The notes under the pieces are model-generated. The model made no database searches, was not told where the DNA came from, and was given only the letters and a program-made list of their open reading frames with translations. The position numbers and the translations under genes were made by a program. A stretch of 64,000 nucleotides of DNA from a virus. The stretch lies in the IMG/VR virus record IMGVR_UViG_3300028654_000001, positions 372,001-436,000 of that record; one strand, given 5' to 3'. Shown piece after piece: positions 52,323-61,257 of the stretch. Position 1 is the stretch's first letter; each line of letters opens with the position of its first letter.

Positions 52323-54194
52323 TCAGCCAGTTTTGGAGAATCCTGGACCGTGTTGTGGGAAGAAAGAACCCATAATTGACTCAGGTTGGATTGAGCACTC
52401 TCTTAGTGAGTTAATAGCCGCGTCGTAATCAGCAGACGCCTCAGTGATTGGACATTCAACATCCTCACATAGAGCCATCAACTTTAGATTCAAACGAGCT
52501 TGCGTCTCAAAAGCACGGATCTTATCATACTGGGCGGTAGTGATACCTGCCAGATTTGAAGAGTATACGCCGTCTAGTGATTCGTAGTTATTCAAGAGTG
52601 ATGCAATCACTTTCCGGGGTATCCTAGCTACTCCGGGCAGGTTGTCTGAGTCATCGCCGATGAATGCTCGCAAGTGGATCATCTTACGAGGAGCGACCCC
52701 ATACTCTAGCACAACCTTGTCAGGGTCGTACAGGGTCTCTGGTCTAGATCCTACCTTGGGAACCAAAACTAAGTCTGTGTATGTGACCAACTGTAAGAAA
52801 TCTCTGTCTGTGGAAACTACGAAGTTGTGAGCTCCTTTCATTTTTACTTTTACTAGGTGAGCTATTAGATCGTCTGTTTCCTCATCGGGGTTATACGCTT
52901 GATTAACCCCAAACGAAGGCAACATACTTCGAAGTCGAAGCATCTCTTCGTGAACCCCTTCAGTGTGAGGCTCCCTAGTTGCCTTGTAATCAGGATAGTC
53001 CTTAACCCTACGTTGCCGAGACCCATCCCACACAACATAGATGTTTGCCTGACTGAAACGTTTTTTGAGAGCAGCAACACTTCGAAGGAATCCAAAAATG
53101 ATTGAGGTTGGACGCCCCTCACTGTCTATAAGTGATCCACCCTGAACGAACCTCAAAGCCTTTTCGGACCTGTAGGCTAGGTTATGCCCGTCGAAAATTA
53201 GATTCTGTACCATACTAGGTTCCCAATCCGGAATAGAACGCTCAATAACCTCAACAGATTCCTGAATCTTATGCAGTCGATCGAAAACAGTCTGAAGGTA
53301 TGCTAGCTGTAGCTCTTTATTATCGAGAGGAGTCATATCCTCTCGCTCGGTAGTGATCCTATACTTGTGAAATATACCCTTGCCCCTATCAAGGAAAGAG
53401 CAGATCTGCTGGTACTTCTGGTATTTTTCTGACAGTGACACCCCGTTCTCATCTATAATTCTATCAGAGGGGGAGGCCGAATCAGTTACAAGTCTAAGAA
53501 GTCGCCTGCCGCTAGAACACCACTTGTCTAACTGCACTATATTACTGAACTTAGTGGAAACTGTATTGATATTTGGGGTCCTACACTCTACGATGGGTGT
53601 AACTTTTCGTGTCCAATCTCTGATTCTGGTAACCTTCGTAATGAAGGGGGAGTGAAAGTACTGCTCATCATCTCCACTTCTTGGAATGTACCTCAATGAG
53701 GTACGCGGTAGAGTCAGCAAGGACTTCTTAGATCTGAGGTTTATGAATACCTGAACGCTACCTGTCTCAGGTATATCCTCAATGACGCGCCCCCTGAGGT
53801 TCTTGTATGGCTCGCTCATGATTACCACATCATCCCCAACCTCGATACCCTGCTCGGTCTCGATGTGGATCTGACGTCTCATCCGATCGATATCCTTGTC
53901 ATAGACACAAGCTAATCTACGAGATATACTGCTAGTAACCGTTAAAACAGAGGATATATATCGAGTACCCTCCATCTTGAGAAACTCAGCATCAGTTAGG
54001 TCACGCCTAACGAACACATAATTGTCAATCAGCTTGTGAACAACACGGGATCCACCAGGAACCTTTACTACCGAAGCGGGGATGAAGAACTCCTTACCCT
54101 TAACCATTCGATTAAGGGACTTATGAAGAACATCAGGGTCTTCATCCTCACCTTGAGGGTTTAGCTCTAGTACTACCCATTCAGTTGTTGCCAC
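52323..54194 (-). CDS. NusG-like (NGN-KOW) fused to FEN/FLAP nuclease
   Basis: This 623-residue protein starts at the GTG at 54194, 5 bases after GGAAGAGG; the longer frame to 54284 would overlap the clamp-loader gene too far. Residues 3-105 have the NGN-type fold of NusG (TEWVVLELN, IDNYVFVRRD) and residues 117-145 a KOW-like VGDDVVIMSEPYKNLRGRV. From about 330 is a FLAP/5' nuclease: IFDGHNLAYR (Asp335), VWDGSR, DEETDDLI, STDRDFLQL and IGDDSDNLPGV hold the acidic cluster. Such a nuclease removes RNA primers and flaps. Confidence 0.8.
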   Translation of the reverse strand: MATTEWVVLELNPQGEDEDPDVLHKSLNRMVKGKEFFIPASVVKVPGGSRVVHKLIDNYVFVRRDLTDAEFLKMEGTRYISSVLTVTSSISRRLACVYDKDIDRMRRQIHIETEQGIEVGDDVVIMSEPYKNLRGRVIEDIPETGSVQVFINLRSKKSLLTLPRTSLRYIPRSGDDEQYFHSPFITKVTRIRDWTRKVTPIVECRTPNINTVSTKFSNIVQLDKWCSSGRRLLRLVTDSASPSDRIIDENGVSLSEKYQKYQQICSFLDRGKGIFHKYRITTEREDMTPLDNKELQLAYLQTVFDRLHKIQESVEVIERSIPDWEPSMVQNLIFDGHNLAYRSEKALRFVQGGSLIDSEGRPTSIIFGFLRSVAALKKRFSQANIYVVWDGSRQRRVKDYPDYKATREPHTEGVHEEMLRLRSMLPSFGVNQAYNPDEETDDLIAHLVKVKMKGAHNFVVSTDRDFLQLVTYTDLVLVPKVGSRPETLYDPDKVVLEYGVAPRKMIHLRAFIGDDSDNLPGVARIPRKVIASLLNNYESLDGVYSSNLAGITTAQYDKIRAFETQARLNLKLMALCEDVECPITEASADYDAAINSLRECSIQPESIMGSFFPQHGPGFSKTG

Positions 54195-55626
54195 CAGCAC
54201 CTCTTCCAATCCAGATTCCTTCAAACTCCCTACGCCAATCGGATGGTGGGATGGGAGCTCTTCCATCCCTTGACTTAGTGTCAAAACTGATCGGTTTCTG
54301 CTTCCTACTCTGAGTAGGAAGTTCTTCAGGGATCACAGCCGTGTCATTCTCTGTAAGGGCCTGCATATCTCTTGAACCTAAGTTACCTTTCCCATCCTTC
54401 CGTAGCCCCTCCATGTCTTGTTCAATCGGAGGCGGGACTAAAGTTGTAGTTCTGATGGGTTTGGTTACTTCTACAGTAGGTTCTATAGGAGTGACATTTG
54501 GTTGTGTTTGTGGGGTAGCTGTTTGGACGAAAGTACTGACTGCGATAGTTTGGGTTACTTCTTGTTGGACTTGACGAGTAATAGGCCCTGACCTAAGTCT
54601 TTGATTCAGGGTGGTTATATCACAGATTAGTCCGATCTGTGTTGTATAGCGAGATTTGAGGAAGTGCTCTGCAATAGAAGTTAATCCAGTGCTGTACAGC
54701 TCACTGACTTTTGCGCTAAGTTCTTTGTCTGCGAATGTAAAATCAGCATTCATACCGTTAGCAAGACGAAATGAATTCATTGCAGCCTCAGCAAGACCTG
54801 AAGCTGCTTCCTCAGGGGTGATTCGCTCGCAGACAGAATCAACTAGAGATAGTGCTTGCTTGAGATTAGAGGGTATGTTGAGTAGGATCTCGTAATAAGT
54901 GCTAACTACGGAAAGGTTAAGGTGTTCCCTGACATTAGCCACCTTAACAGGACCCACCTGGGCTATCATCTCCAAGCGGTTCACCACATCTCGTACGTGA
55001 CCCCCAGAGAAGTCTATTACTATGAGTATGGCATCATCCTCATACTCGACCTTCTCCGCTTCAAGGATCCGTTTCATGCGGACAAGGATGTCTTCTCGAG
55101 TCACCCGACGTATCGAATACTCCTCGCACCTAGAGCGAATAGCACCACGAACCTTCTCAGGTTCAGTAGTGCAGAACATACCAAGCATCTTCCTCTCTTC
55201 AAGAGGTTTCAGAAGAACGTCTTGGGCATCCTTCGACATACGATGGCATTCATCGAATAGATAGATCCTCTTCGCTGCCCCCATCACCGTAAATGGTAGC
55301 TCATCGACGATCCTTCTAATTTGTTCTATGTTACCCTGACTAGCTGCATCCTGCTCCACGAAAACCATGGAAGTGTCATTCAAGATCGATAGACAACTCT
55401 CACACGTGTTACACGGTTCTGGGTTATTCTTATCCAGGTTGTGGCAGAGCATTGCCCGTGCAAAGATTCTTGCGAGAGTTGTCTTACCTTGCCCAGATCC
55501 ACCACTGAATATGTAACTAGTGTCGAGAGCGGTCCCGTTCCTCAACCTCGCTTTAAGGAGTTGAACAGTCCCGGTCTGACCTAGTACATCAGAGAAAATC
55601 AAAGGACGATGAGAGGTGTCCCACAT
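54181..55626 (-). CDS. dnaX: DNA polymerase III clamp-loader subunit (gamma/tau type)
   Basis: This 481-residue AAA+ clamp loader has Walker A GGSGQGKTT (42-50), a zinc site of Cys61, 72, 75 and 78, Walker B IYLFDEC (121-127), sensor-type CTTE near 152, and the SRC arginine finger (165-167). It opens and loads the clamp made by the dnaN-like gene upstream. The C-terminal part beyond about residue 350 is Pro/Thr-rich. It is followed by the NusG-FEN gene with a short overlap. Confidence 0.85.
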   Translation of the reverse strand: MWDTSHRPLIFSDVLGQTGTVQLLKARLRNGTALDTSYIFSGGSGQGKTTLARIFARAMLCHNLDKNNPEPCNTCESCLSILNDTSMVFVEQDAASQGNIEQIRRIVDELPFTVMGAAKRIYLFDECHRMSKDAQDVLLKPLEERKMLGMFCTTEPEKVRGAIRSRCEEYSIRRVTREDILVRMKRILEAEKVEYEDDAILIVIDFSGGHVRDVVNRLEMIAQVGPVKVANVREHLNLSVVSTYYEILLNIPSNLKQALSLVDSVCERITPEEAASGLAEAAMNSFRLANGMNADFTFADKELSAKVSELYSTGLTSIAEHFLKSRYTTQIGLICDITTLNQRLRSGPITRQVQQEVTQTIAVSTFVQTATPQTQPNVTPIEPTVEVTKPIRTTTLVPPPIEQDMEGLRKDGKGNLGSRDMQALTENDTAVIPEELPTQSRKQKPISFDTKSRDGRAPIPPSDWRREFEGIWIGRGAGGNN

Positions 55627-55628
55627 GG

Positions 55629-55766
55629 TTAGAAAACCTCTGAAGTAACAAGCCCTAAATCTTGAAGCCTATCCACAAGGTAAGCTCTCAAGTCTCTGCA
55701 GTCCCAACGAACCTCAATTACACGAACGTTGTGTATGGATGGGGTTACCCCAGAGATGATGTCCAT
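55629..55766 (-). CDS. Short protein between clamp loader and metallopeptidase-like gene
   Basis: This 45-residue frame starts at the ATG at 55766 and ends in TAA two bases before the DnaX start codon. Tight spacing on both sides supports a real gene. It reads MDIISGVTPSIHNVRVIEVR, then a helical WDCRDLRAYLVDRLQ end. A GGAG lies directly before the ATG, closer than usual. No motif is recognised. Confidence 0.5.
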   Translation of the reverse strand: MDIISGVTPSIHNVRVIEVRWDCRDLRAYLVDRLQDLGLVTSEVF

Positions 55767-55786
55767 GCTCCACACTACAGTACCCC

Positions 55787-56281
55787 TTAGTTGACTGTAG
55801 CTTGTTGGACTACTTCACTATCTTCACTATCCCCCGTCATGAAACTTAGGTCGAGCTCTTTAGCTACAGAAGCAAAGTTTGATAGATCTTCTGTCCAAGC
55901 TCCGTGCCGACGTAGGATCGAACTGAATTCGTGAACGTCTGGCTCCCTTGTAGCCCACTTCATTTCAGAGGTCTGCTCTTCTTCTTCTCCAGTGCATCGC
56001 TCAAGGAAGTGATCAACAAGAGCTGTTCTCTTGGCACCATCCATCTCATTCCAAACATCCAATGGGATTTCCAGCAAGAAGTCTGGGTGACCTTCCATGA
56101 GAAATTTCTGCTGATCACTTAGTTTCTTCACAGAGCCTAGTACTATCTTACCCCCTTTGGAGCTAGCTTTTTCCTTGAAAATATACCTGATAATGGCAGT
56201 TGCCAGTTCAGGATGGTGGGTGCCAATTAGGCTGTTAGCAAGATTCTCAACTGGTTCTGCTTCAGTATATACTTGAGCCAT
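55787..56281 (-). CDS. Phage metallopeptidase-like protein, degenerate active site
   Basis: This 164-residue protein resembles the phage metallopeptidase family (PhageMetallopep-like): an N-terminal HPELATAIIRYIFKEK, a hydrophobic FLLEIPLDVWNEM region, and a central ALVDHFLERC where the usual DHELxH-type zinc site would be. It then has PDVHEFSSILRRHGAWTED. The Glu and second His of the common HExxH site are missing (HFLER), so activity is doubtful. A non-enzymatic role near the replication genes is possible. Confidence 0.6.
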   Translation of the reverse strand: MAQVYTEAEPVENLANSLIGTHHPELATAIIRYIFKEKASSKGGKIVLGSVKKLSDQQKFLMEGHPDFLLEIPLDVWNEMDGAKRTALVDHFLERCTGEEEEQTSEMKWATREPDVHEFSSILRRHGAWTEDLSNFASVAKELDLSFMTGDSEDSEVVQQATVN

Positions 56282-56283
56282 GA

Positions 56284-56985
56284 CTACTCCGAGATCTGTT
56301 CCAAAAGGTACGGGCCTAATCTGTCATCACCCCACGCTTCCCAGAGGTCGGCGGGGTCCTTAACCGGTTTGCCATTTAGGGTTACACCTCTGGGGTACTC
56401 CAAAACCCGAACTAGTTCCACTTTGGAGCCATGGTCACGCAGAAAGTCGCTACTTGCCCTAAGACCACTCGAATCAGCATCAAAGAAGATGTACAGCTTG
56501 CGGACAAGCCTGATGATCCACCGCAACAGGTCCTCCCTAACTTTAGAGGTTATTGTTGAGAAAGCAAACGGGAGAACCCTCTGAACTGGGAATAAATCAA
56601 AGACCCCTTCGACAATACATGCAGATCCTGTATCCCAAATATACTGCATACTCTGGCCGAGTCCGAAAAGAACTGGCTCTAACTCAGTCAAAAAGTAATC
56701 CGAGTACTTCTTGACGGATCTATCAACAGGTCTAAATTGAAGACCGCAGATCTCACCAGACGTATTAGTCAAAGGCAACACATAGGAGTCTTCTAGACTT
56801 TCCCCGTTCTTAAACTGCTTCAGGAATTCCTGGGGGATTTGAATGTCTGGAAGTTTCTTATCTACGTAGCCAATTTGAAACAACTCTATCTGCGGAGAAG
56901 ATACTCCTCGAGTCCATAGGGCATCCAGGACTCTTTCATCCAAGTTACCCCTAGAAAAAGAAACGAAGTCATCAACCCATTCCAT
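56284..56985 (-). CDS. TOPRIM primase-like protein
   Basis: This 233-residue protein has an N-terminal domain (residues 1-110) and a TOPRIM domain: ACIVEGVFDLF (Glu near 125) and LYIFFDADSSG (the DxD pair near 168-170). This is the DnaG-type catalytic fold that makes RNA primers. No zinc-binding domain or helicase is attached, so other subunits must supply those. The gene is flanked by the metallopeptidase-like and hypothetical genes in the replication block. Confidence 0.75.
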   Translation of the reverse strand: MEWVDDFVSFSRGNLDERVLDALWTRGVSSPQIELFQIGYVDKKLPDIQIPQEFLKQFKNGESLEDSYVLPLTNTSGEICGLQFRPVDRSVKKYSDYFLTELEPVLFGLGQSMQYIWDTGSACIVEGVFDLFPVQRVLPFAFSTITSKVREDLLRWIIRLVRKLYIFFDADSSGLRASSDFLRDHGSKVELVRVLEYPRGVTLNGKPVKDPADLWEAWGDDRLGPYLLEQISE

Positions 56986-57556
56986 CGACTTTGATCACCG
57001 TTATGTTTTGACGGACATTATAGAACTGAAGACCGAGGTAGTCTCCAATCCTTACATAAACACCTAGGTTTGGTGGAGTTGTAAATAGAAGGGCGCCACC
57101 AAGCGGTAACTTGGCTGATAACACCTGAATCCCATCAACGATTCCGACAAGACCCTCAGATGAACTCGTGGTAAACTGAGACACCAAGTTATCAGATATG
57201 ACCAGATTCTTCGGCTTACTTGAGGATGCTCTCATGAACTCGATAGCAGAGTTTGTAGTGGTGAACCGGTTATTCCAACCAGACTCTACGGACAGAACCC
57301 CCAGAGCGCTGTAAAGTCGGCCTAGAAGGATAGACTCACTCTCCAGGGGGCAACCAGAGAACCCAAATCTAGCTATACCTTCTCGGCTACGTCTTGTCGG
57401 AACAAACGAGCCTCTGGCATTTGTTACCAACAGTGGCTCAGTCTCCTGTGGTACCTCCCGCTCTGACATGAAGGGCACCGAGAACCCACCTGATGGGGCA
57501 GCCCGCTGTCGGTAACGTTCAGTAACCAGGAGGTGAGCTAAAATTGATAGGTTCAT
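56972..57556 (-). CDS. Hypothetical protein
   Basis: This 194-residue protein starts at the ATG at 57556 (MNLSILAHLLVTERYRQ); a longer frame would overlap the neighbour by over 110 bp. It is mixed alpha and beta, with a basic central part (FVPTRRSREGIARFGF) and a C-terminal beta part (LLFTTPPNLGVYVRIGDY). It precedes the primase-like gene with a short overlap. No family is recognised; a replication accessory role is inferred. Confidence 0.6.
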   Translation of the reverse strand: MNLSILAHLLVTERYRQRAAPSGGFSVPFMSEREVPQETEPLLVTNARGSFVPTRRSREGIARFGFSGCPLESESILLGRLYSALGVLSVESGWNNRFTTTNSAIEFMRASSSKPKNLVISDNLVSQFTTSSSEGLVGIVDGIQVLSAKLPLGGALLFTTPPNLGVYVRIGDYLGLQFYNVRQNITVIKVDGMG

Positions 57557-58109
57557 CTCGAAAAACCCTCTCAACCTTCTCAGGTGCTGGTAGTAACTTT
57601 TGAGCATCAATCTTCGGTAGCACCGACTCAATCTTGATCCTCAAAAACTTGAAGAGAAGTTTCTTCCACCACGGAACCCCAAGTTTGAAGTCCCCGATCA
57701 CCCAGAGCAGGGCAAACACTTCTGGTAGGTTGTCACGTACCCAATTTATACTCTGCAAATCCATCTCTAGTTCTGGGAGGATAGATTCCTTGCCCTTAGC
57801 TGGGGTGAAATAAGGGCACTTCTTGGCATCAATAGGCTCCTCACAGATGGTCCCTCCCCATTCAGATGGGTCCTCACTCTGGAGCAGACATAACCCTATC
57901 GTCTGTAAAACTGGGAGCCCTACCTTATCAGTGATACGGTTGTAGCTCTCGTTCTCCTCCCCTTCGATCTGCTTCCGTTGGTCAAGTGGGTGTCGATAGT
58001 TATTGATACAGAGGTGAGGGAGCCTCTCAGAGGCCACTGCCACACGCCGGTCGAGCTCTTTACAAACAAGGTCTCTAACAAAGTCCTCAACCTCTGATTC
58101 AGTTTTCAT
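57519..58109 (-). CDS. Hypothetical protein
   Basis: This 196-residue protein is charged and helical at the start (ESEVEDFVRDLVCKELDRR). It has several Cys residues (NNY, CLLQS, GGTICEEP, KKCPYF) that may bind zinc or Fe-S, and a basic C-terminal helix (WKKLLFKFLRIKIES). It overlaps the ABC ATPase gene by four bases (ATGA). Its role in replication is not known. Confidence 0.6.
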   Translation of the reverse strand: MKTESEVEDFVRDLVCKELDRRVAVASERLPHLCINNYRHPLDQRKQIEGEENESYNRITDKVGLPVLQTIGLCLLQSEDPSEWGGTICEEPIDAKKCPYFTPAKGKESILPELEMDLQSINWVRDNLPEVFALLWVIGDFKLGVPWWKKLLFKFLRIKIESVLPKIDAQKLLPAPEKVERVFRDEPINFSSPPGY

Positions 58110-58795
58110 TTGGGGCCTCGTATGCGCTTGGCAACGAAATGGTTCCTACCAGACTCTTGTCTAGTTTCACACTGGTAGGCACTCACAGAGTGATCAAGGT
58201 AGGCAAGTTTGTGAGTCACCATCATAATTTGAATGCCAGTTGTTTCAGCAAGGCTCTTAAGGAATTGACCTGTATTCTCAATGTAGTCATCCGAAACAGC
58301 ATTTAGGGTCTCATCCAGTAATAGGATCTTGCCTTTATTAAGGCGTATTAGAGTCAGCAACCGTAAGATCAGGCTAGCTATACTCGAGGGTCCCCCACCA
58401 AATGAATCCAAAGGGGAGCCTTTGACCCCACCGTTATCTGGGTCACCAGAACAGATGAAGAACTCTGCACTGACCTTGTTGTACTTCGAGGATAGTTCAG
58501 CTTTGAAGCTCAAGTCCTGATCATAAAAGATGGTGCGAAGACCTTCGGTTATCACCTGTTCAATGAGCTGTACTTGCCCCATGATCATATGATCCATGAG
58601 AACTCTGAACAGCTCGGACACCTTTGTTAGAACTTCTTGACGCAAGGAGAGGGCAATTAGGTCCCTCTCCTTTGCTTCAAGATCCGTAACCAACTGGTCT
58701 CGAAGAGTACCCAGTTTTGTGGCCTTGTTACGGAGACTTTGGATTCTATGACTACGGGTCACTCCCTCGACGGCATGAACCTGGTCACTCTGCAT
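58106..58795 (-). CDS. ABC ATPase C-terminal lobe (SbcC/Rad50-like)
   Basis: This 229-residue protein has the C-terminal half of an SMC/Rad50-type ATPase: a short coiled coil (residues 20-90), the signature SFGGGPSSIASLILRLLTLI at about 129-148, Walker B KILLLDETLNAV (155-166), and the His switch VTHKL (192-196). No Walker A is present. It must pair with another chain carrying an N-lobe, such as the protein at 63343-64000. The start is supported by AGAAGG five bases before ATG. Confidence 0.75.
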   Translation of the reverse strand: MQSDQVHAVEGVTRSHRIQSLRNKATKLGTLRDQLVTDLEAKERDLIALSLRQEVLTKVSELFRVLMDHMIMGQVQLIEQVITEGLRTIFYDQDLSFKAELSSKYNKVSAEFFICSGDPDNGGVKGSPLDSFGGGPSSIASLILRLLTLIRLNKGKILLLDETLNAVSDDYIENTGQFLKSLAETTGIQIMMVTHKLAYLDHSVSAYQCETRQESGRNHFVAKRIRGPK

Positions 58796-60000
58796 GGAAT
58801 GGATCCTTCTGGTTCCGGGGTAACCTTACCGGTTTTCGCATCGAGTCTGAATTCATCGATTGTCCTGAAAAGACCAACCTCATTTTTACGAGTGGCAGTA
58901 GGGGGGGATATAACCCATCGTATCTCTGCATCGTGTCCCTTGATGGTCTGAACTAACTCGATGAAGAAGTCTACGTTGACTCCGATCGTATAAGCCTGTG
59001 GTTCAACAGCTTCCTCTTCAGATTCGTTGAACTTGTACTTGACATTGACAGCAATCGTCCGAGTCTTTGACTCTGGAAAGGAAAATCTCATCTCCTTCGA
59101 GTTAGGATTGAAGTTGATTTTGACTCGATTCTTGTCCTTAGCCATGCACGCACGGGCATGTTGAAGTGCATTAAGAAGGGCAGCTCTATTAGCAGTAACC
59201 GCTATTGGGTCCTTCTTAGTCGTATAGTAATTGAACTTGTCGTGAAACTTCTCGTGCTCAGGCCACCCGAATACACTATCCTTATCGTTGACAGCAAATG
59301 TGTAGTGTTTACCCTTACAGATAGTGACTTCACCATCGCACTTTGACAAGAAACTTAGGAAGGATGAAGCATGCTGCCCGTGGATCTCTAGACTCTTACC
59401 CTTAAACTCATCGGTATAGAAGTAGAATGCTCGATTACCGTCGGCCGCGTACAGATAACCATCACCGTTCGGGAGTCGATTCTTATCAATAACCTCAATA
59501 CCTTTCAAGTTTTCAGTTTTACTGTCCTTCAAGTCAGCAGTAAATGGTCTTGCTAGGCTGATTGCCTCGCGAAGGATACTCGAAGAAAATATATACTTGG
59601 TTTGAGCCGATTCAAAGTCAGTATCACAAGTTGCCAACAACCCGGGATCAAAAGATCCAAACTCAGACTCAGCACCGCCTGGTGTATGATACTCAACTGT
59701 GTAGCGACCCTCATCAGACGTAGCTTCGATGTCACAAGTACCCTCTGCGAGGAGGTACTTCAATGCTCCTATATACTCAGATGGGAATGCAAATGACCCA
59801 TCCCCTTCTGTCTCTAGAAGAGAGAACTTAGCTCTGGAAACACATTGAGTGTTACGGGAGTACAAGAAACACTCCAAGCCCCGAACTACGAAGAGGTAGC
59901 CTGCACCCCCGCTTTGGGTTACTCCGCTTGGGTTTACAATAGAAACTACCTCAAGAGCCTCACTCAGGTCTTGCAGGTTGAATTTGATCTTGGTCTTCAT
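58759..60000 (-). CDS. dnaN: DNA polymerase sliding clamp (beta/DnaN type)
   Basis: This 413-residue protein is like the beta clamp by length and its three-repeat domain pattern: each third has an N-terminal helix-strand and later strands (ALEVVSIVNPSG, LREAISLARPFTADLKDSK, RAALLNALQHARACMAKDKN). It would ring DNA and tether polymerase. It follows the 91-residue coil protein and lies upstream of the clamp loader in the same transcription unit. No polymerase is in the window. Confidence 0.75.
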   Translation of the reverse strand: MKTKIKFNLQDLSEALEVVSIVNPSGVTQSGGAGYLFVVRGLECFLYSRNTQCVSRAKFSLLETEGDGSFAFPSEYIGALKYLLAEGTCDIEATSDEGRYTVEYHTPGGAESEFGSFDPGLLATCDTDFESAQTKYIFSSSILREAISLARPFTADLKDSKTENLKGIEVIDKNRLPNGDGYLYAADGNRAFYFYTDEFKGKSLEIHGQHASSFLSFLSKCDGEVTICKGKHYTFAVNDKDSVFGWPEHEKFHDKFNYYTTKKDPIAVTANRAALLNALQHARACMAKDKNRVKINFNPNSKEMRFSFPESKTRTIAVNVKYKFNESEEEAVEPQAYTIGVNVDFFIELVQTIKGHDAEIRWVISPPTATRKNEVGLFRTIDEFRLDAKTGKVTPEPEGSIPCRVTRFMPSRE

Positions 60001-60007
60001 CTAATCC

Positions 60008-60283
60008 TCATCGGTTGTCGTAATCTGCCAAAATAGTCTCTGCTGAGATGAGCTCTTCCTCAAACCGCACTATGAGCCCCTCAAGTTCCTGTTGAGCCTT
60101 ATCTCTGTCTTCCACTAGTGTTCTTGGGTTGTAGCCAGCTTCCTGAATCTCCTTCACAAGGGAAGTCAACTCATCTCGCTTTGATTTTAGTTCCCCGCCT
60201 AACTCGGCTTTCCGCCGAAGTACTTTACTGTGTCGACTAGACAGGCTAGCCATCTTTTCTTGGAGTTTATCTGGTGTCAACAT
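60008..60283 (-). CDS. Small coiled-coil protein
   Basis: This 91-residue protein is almost wholly heptad-like helix (KLQEKMASLSSRHSKVLRRK, ELKSKRDELTSLVKEIQ). A Gly-Tyr-Asn-Pro break near residue 51 is typical of Rad50/SMC coiled-coil segments. It lies between the SbcCD genes and the clamp gene. It may be a linker part of the split SbcC-like complex. Confidence 0.6.
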   Translation of the reverse strand: MLTPDKLQEKMASLSSRHSKVLRRKAELGGELKSKRDELTSLVKEIQEAGYNPRTLVEDRDKAQQELEGLIVRFEEELISAETILADYDNR

Positions 60284-60291
60284 AGTTCAAC

Positions 60292-61257
60292 CTAATCATC
60301 AGACCCAAGGGTTAACTCTGTTACACCTTCCGGAAGGTTTAAGCGGGCCCTTCGACGATACTTTTGAATCTCCTTCTGTCCATCTTCACAAAGTGGTACA
60401 AAAGGGCACAGAGTGCAGTTATGACTTGGTTGAGCAGGAAACAATTCCTGCCGGAGCTCATCATGAGATTGCGGGGTATCCTCAATAGATTCCAACTTAC
60501 GAACTGACTGGTCAATCCTGGCCAACACTGAAAGAACCTCAGTTTGTAAGTTATCGAGGTCTTTCTCTGAAAATGGAATCCATTCTATGGCCTCTTCACC
60601 GCTAAACCTCCAGAATATGTAGCCTAGCTTATCGGGAATGATCTTACGTTTGGCACGGTATAATACCGCGTACCACTTCAGTTGGACCCCCTCAGCCTTC
60701 TCACCCTTCTTCAGCGGCTGACCATCAACGTATTTGTCCCGATGCTTTGACCCCTTACCGTCAAGAATCACCAAGTCGTTGTATGGAGGAACCCTCTGAA
60801 TGACAAAGTCTGATCTACCACCCATAATATAAGAACCAAACTTAGAGTCAAGTTTGAGTTCTGGCTCCATTCGCGGCCCAACAAGCCTATTATGGCGAAT
60901 TGTTTGGAGACCTACAGGGATTGTAGCATACAAGTCATTTAGAATCTCATCTTTGCTGTGGTAGTTGGCCTTCTCATCTGGCCAGTCAATGATACGACCC
61001 TTCTTAGTGGTATCCGCTATAGCAGCATCGAGATGAGGTTGAGCAAGATTTTGCAGTTTACCAGCACAATCGGAGTCTCTCCACAATCTATCTCGGTAGA
61101 ATGACTCAAAGAGTGTGCCTATTGCTGAACCATATAGAGCATTGATCCCATTCTCCGGCTCTGGTGGAGTAGCTTTCACCACATATTTATTCCAGTATGA
61201 GTATGGGCATTTCCTCTCCGTACTGAAACCAGAGTAGGATATATAATTGATGCTCAT
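60292..61257 (-). CDS. PD-(D/E)XK nuclease, Cas4/RecB-like with Fe-S motif
   Basis: This 321-residue exonuclease has a Cys17 and a C-terminal NCTLCPFVPLC, four Cys residues in the layout of a 4Fe-4S cluster. The PD-(D/E)XK core includes GGRSDFVIQ and LVILDGKGS (Asp-x-Lys). This is the fold of Cas4 and AddB/RecB-type nucleases, which trim DNA ends. The gene lies next to SbcD, so they likely form one end-processing system. No CRISPR is seen. Confidence 0.8.
   Translation of the reverse strand: MSINYISYSGFSTERKCPYSYWNKYVVKATPPEPENGINALYGSAIGTLFESFYRDRLWRDSDCAGKLQNLAQPHLDAAIADTTKKGRIIDWPDEKANYHSKDEILNDLYATIPVGLQTIRHNRLVGPRMEPELKLDSKFGSYIMGGRSDFVIQRVPPYNDLVILDGKGSKHRDKYVDGQPLKKGEKAEGVQLKWYAVLYRAKRKIIPDKLGYIFWRFSGEEAIEWIPFSEKDLDNLQTEVLSVLARIDQSVRKLESIEDTPQSHDELRQELFPAQPSHNCTLCPFVPLCEDGQKEIQKYRRRARLNLPEGVTELTLGSDD

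Noticed and set aside
54195-54284. Upstream start for the NusG-FEN gene at 54284
   Set aside because: It would overlap the clamp-loader gene by over 100 bp, has no better ribosome site, and the extra residues do not fit the NGN fold.
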